NCBI GenBank assembly: GCA_019096065.1
Contig: JAGUCH010000003.1
Coordinates: 2,046,001-2,110,000, forward strand
DNA from: Paracyclopina nana
Taxonomy: Eukaryota > Arthropoda > Copepoda > Cyclopoida > Cyclopettidae
Reading direction: 5' to 3'
DNA length: 64,000 nt
Shown here: piece after piece, positions 62,301 to 64,000 of the stretch
Layout of the letters: every line of letters begins with the position of its first letter
Numbering within the stretch: the stretch's first letter is position 1
Program-made: the position numbers and the translations under genes
The notes under the pieces: generated by a model
The model's input: the letters and a program-made list of their open reading frames with translations, nothing else
Told to the model about the DNA's origin: nothing
Database searches by the model: none

Positions 62301-62605
62301 TCTTTACAATGGGGGAGAGCCCATTCAAGAATATTCCTGTGGAAGTCTTCATGGAAAAGCTCAAAGATGGCATCCATTTGGAGCAACCTGATCAATGCCC
62401 CTTAAACGTCTACCAAATCATGCTGCAATGTTGGTCATTCAACCCTCAAGCAAGGCCCACGTGGCCTGACCTTGTCAATAAACTGCATTCTCTCTGTGCT
62501 AGTAAGTGTGCCCTTCTCGATTTCATGAAATTCTTTGATGCTTTTAATACCCTTTGTGTTGCAGGTGCCCAACCGTACAAATACACCACTCTCCTATCTA
62601 GGTAA
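59309..62605 (+). CDS. FGF-receptor-like receptor tyrosine kinase with two Ig domains
   Basis: Six exons, 59309-59589, 60538-61008, 61090-61604, 61659-62100, 62158-62501 and 62565-62605, join with consistent phases to give 697 residues. A signal peptide covers residues 1-21. Ig1 ([18 protein letters not shown] to [15 protein letters not shown]) and Ig2 ([10 protein letters not shown] to the CLAQN block) precede a membrane helix at about 282-306. The juxtamembrane part ends [13 protein letters not shown], as in FGF receptors. The kinase has the glycine loop LGEGAFGVV (393-401), Lys418, catalytic HRDLAARN (Asp547), DFG (565-567) and the activation loop [19 protein letters not shown] with the paired tyrosines. 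All catalytic residues are present. Drosophila relatives are heartless and breathless. The third Ig domain and the long C-tail are missing. The kinase insert carries four cysteines. Confidence 0.9.
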
Positions 62606-62676
62606 AATAAAATGTTAGTACAAATGTAATGTAGATTATAGTTTCCCCTTATGTGCATAAAGTACCATTACAAGCC

Positions 62677-62682
62677 AATAAA
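62677..62682 (+). promoter_or_regulatory. Polyadenylation signal of the receptor kinase gene
   Basis: AATAAA about 72 nt after the stop codon; a nearer copy lies at about 62606. Confidence 0.55.
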
Positions 62683-63171
62683 TCATCCTTCGTAAATTAA
62701 GGCAAGCTTGCACTACATCAGTCCTTCAGTCTGTTTAGAAGTTGTGCTCTTGATCTTGTTTTCTGCTCATACATCAAATTGTTCTGCAATATAGTATGAG
62801 CTCTAGTTATGACTAACAGGGTGACCCTATCAGCTGTTTTTTGTCAACTCTTTTATATTGCCCTGTTTACTCTGGGCCTTCCAGAAATAGCTAAATGAAA
62901 TTCTTGCGAACTACTTGTGTTAGTCATTCAAATAAATTACCATAAATGATCAACTATGATAATTAGTAGTATCACCTTTCAATTCAGCTGGCTTGAAATT
63001 ACCTGCCACTTTTTGCACAAGCTTATGTAATTTTCCATATTATAAATGGCCATTGTAAAATTGATCAAAAAATGTTCATGGCTGGATGACTTTGGTGAGT
63101 CACCCAGTAAGGCATGAGTGCTCGGCTATGTAAGTTGCCTCATCTCTGCTTAACTATCAACATTCTCTAAA

Positions 63172-63923
63172 ATGCAAAGTTTCTTCTTCGTCTTGCTCGT
63201 TTTCTTAAATGGGCAAGGTTTAATCAAGTGCAAGAAAATAAGGCATCGAAGAAGTGCAACAGGTAAAACTTGCTGTCAAAGCAGCTGAATTTATGGCAGT
63301 TACACCCAAAAAATGATGGTTTCCCTTTTAAGAGTGCTCGTCTGAAATCATTGAAGAGGAGGCCTCATTTCGAGTATTTTTGACTGTCAATGCCAAAGCT
63401 TCATATTCCTGGCAGGGCTCACTGGTTGAGCGAAAATTAGAGCTCAATTGGACCCCACCACCGGACCAAATTCAACCAGGTGATTGGGTTGGCCTTTTTA
63501 AAAGAAGGCCAAATGCACCTGCTGCAATATTGGCCAGGGTTAATGCCACTGTTGGCCAAGGCTACTTCAAAACCGAAGTTAGCTTTCCAAGGAATTCCCT
63601 AATGGGAATGAAGACTTTGAGGACAACTTGCCTGTATGGATTCATGATTGCCTACATTAGAGAGGATAGGTATGAAAAAATGATTGATCACTTTGTTACA
63701 CATAATTATGTGGATAATTGAGTGCACTTAAACCCAAATGCAATATTCATTCATTTTTCATGAGCAATGATTAAAATTTTTTTACAGGACTTTGAAGCTG
63801 AATTGCATGCGACTGAGGCCAAACTGGATGTTTGAGGATAGGCACTTAATTGGGGACATTCCTTTGCACGATCTCATGATACCTGGCACTCACAACTCTG
63901 GCATGTATGACCTAAATTTTGAG
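63172..63923 (+). CDS. PI-PLC X-domain-containing protein, 5' part (cut by window end)
   Basis: Three exons, 63172-63262, 63333-63669 and 63788-63923, join in phase; a GTGAGA donor follows the third, so the gene continues beyond the window. Residues 1-16 are a signal peptide. Next comes a beta-sandwich-like domain of about 110 residues (LELNWTPPPDQIQPGDWVGLF, a pattern seen in SKICH-type domains). After it IPLHDLMIPGTHNSGMYD marks the start of the phosphatidylinositol phospholipase C X domain, where His in PGTHNSG is the first catalytic histidine. The layout matches animal PLCXD-type secreted or luminal proteins. The second catalytic His and the rest of the barrel lie outside the window. Confidence 0.82.
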
Positions 63924-64000
63924 GTGAGACAGTTAAATGATATTTGCTTATTTGAGTTTTAATGGTTATGGGCTGAGCAAACATGCTTGAATACACAAAT

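Noticed and set aside
1..64000. tRNA, rRNA, CRISPR or bacterial operon features
   Set aside because: I found no cloverleaf-like gene with A and B boxes, no rRNA sequence and no spaced repeats; the window is eukaryotic.

Overview
The window looks like nuclear DNA of an invertebrate animal, most likely an arthropod or a close ecdysozoan relative. Genes are split by many short (about 50-100 nt) GT-AG introns plus a few very long ones. The families are animal-specific: Hyperkinetic-type potassium-channel beta subunit, MAX-1/PLEKHH, FGF-receptor-like kinase, EBAG9, RAMAC. The C-terminus of the Hyperkinetic-like protein resembles, from memory, the insect protein. I cannot name the species. All exon models were assembled by eye from reading frame, splice phase and family resemblance.

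Left part (1-35.3 kb). A six-exon apolipoprotein-D-like lipocalin (1938-3062, +) is followed by the eight-exon Hyperkinetic-like gene (5113-7270, +). One Hyperkinetic intron may hold a small antisense membrane-protein gene. Tail to tail with it lies the largest gene, a 19-exon MAX-1/PLEKHH homologue (35306 down to 7505, -), giving a 1613-residue protein with coiled coils, two PH domains, MyTH4 and FERM. Its 17 kb intron contains two complete + strand genes: a secreted Cys-rich protein (23409-24437) and a membrane-anchored YccV-domain protein (31178-31870). Other parts of this gene contain a TA-flanked mariner-type MITE, a 1.3 kb terminal-inverted-repeat element with a diverged repeat pair, and an apparent alternative first exon ending in a GC donor.

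Middle (35.3-46.9 kb). This is mostly AT-rich non-coding DNA with one poly-Gln exon on the - strand and one promoter-like site.

Right part (46.9-64 kb) is gene-dense. Its most striking gene is a secreted protein that joins a fibronectin type II domain, an S1 serine protease and a six-blade kelch propeller (46925-50608, +). An intronless seven-TM gene sits wholly inside one of its introns. Next come a single-FAS1-domain secreted protein (+), a tightly spaced EBAG9-RAMAC pair (-) that looks operon-like, and a four-exon LRR-like protein (+) with an antisense Lys-Pro-repeat gene in its intron. The window ends with an FGFR-like receptor tyrosine kinase (+) and the first three exons of a PI-PLC X-domain protein (+), cut by the window edge.

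The genes do not form one pathway. Two themes recur: genes nested within introns of other genes, and 3' splice sites placed directly before start codons.
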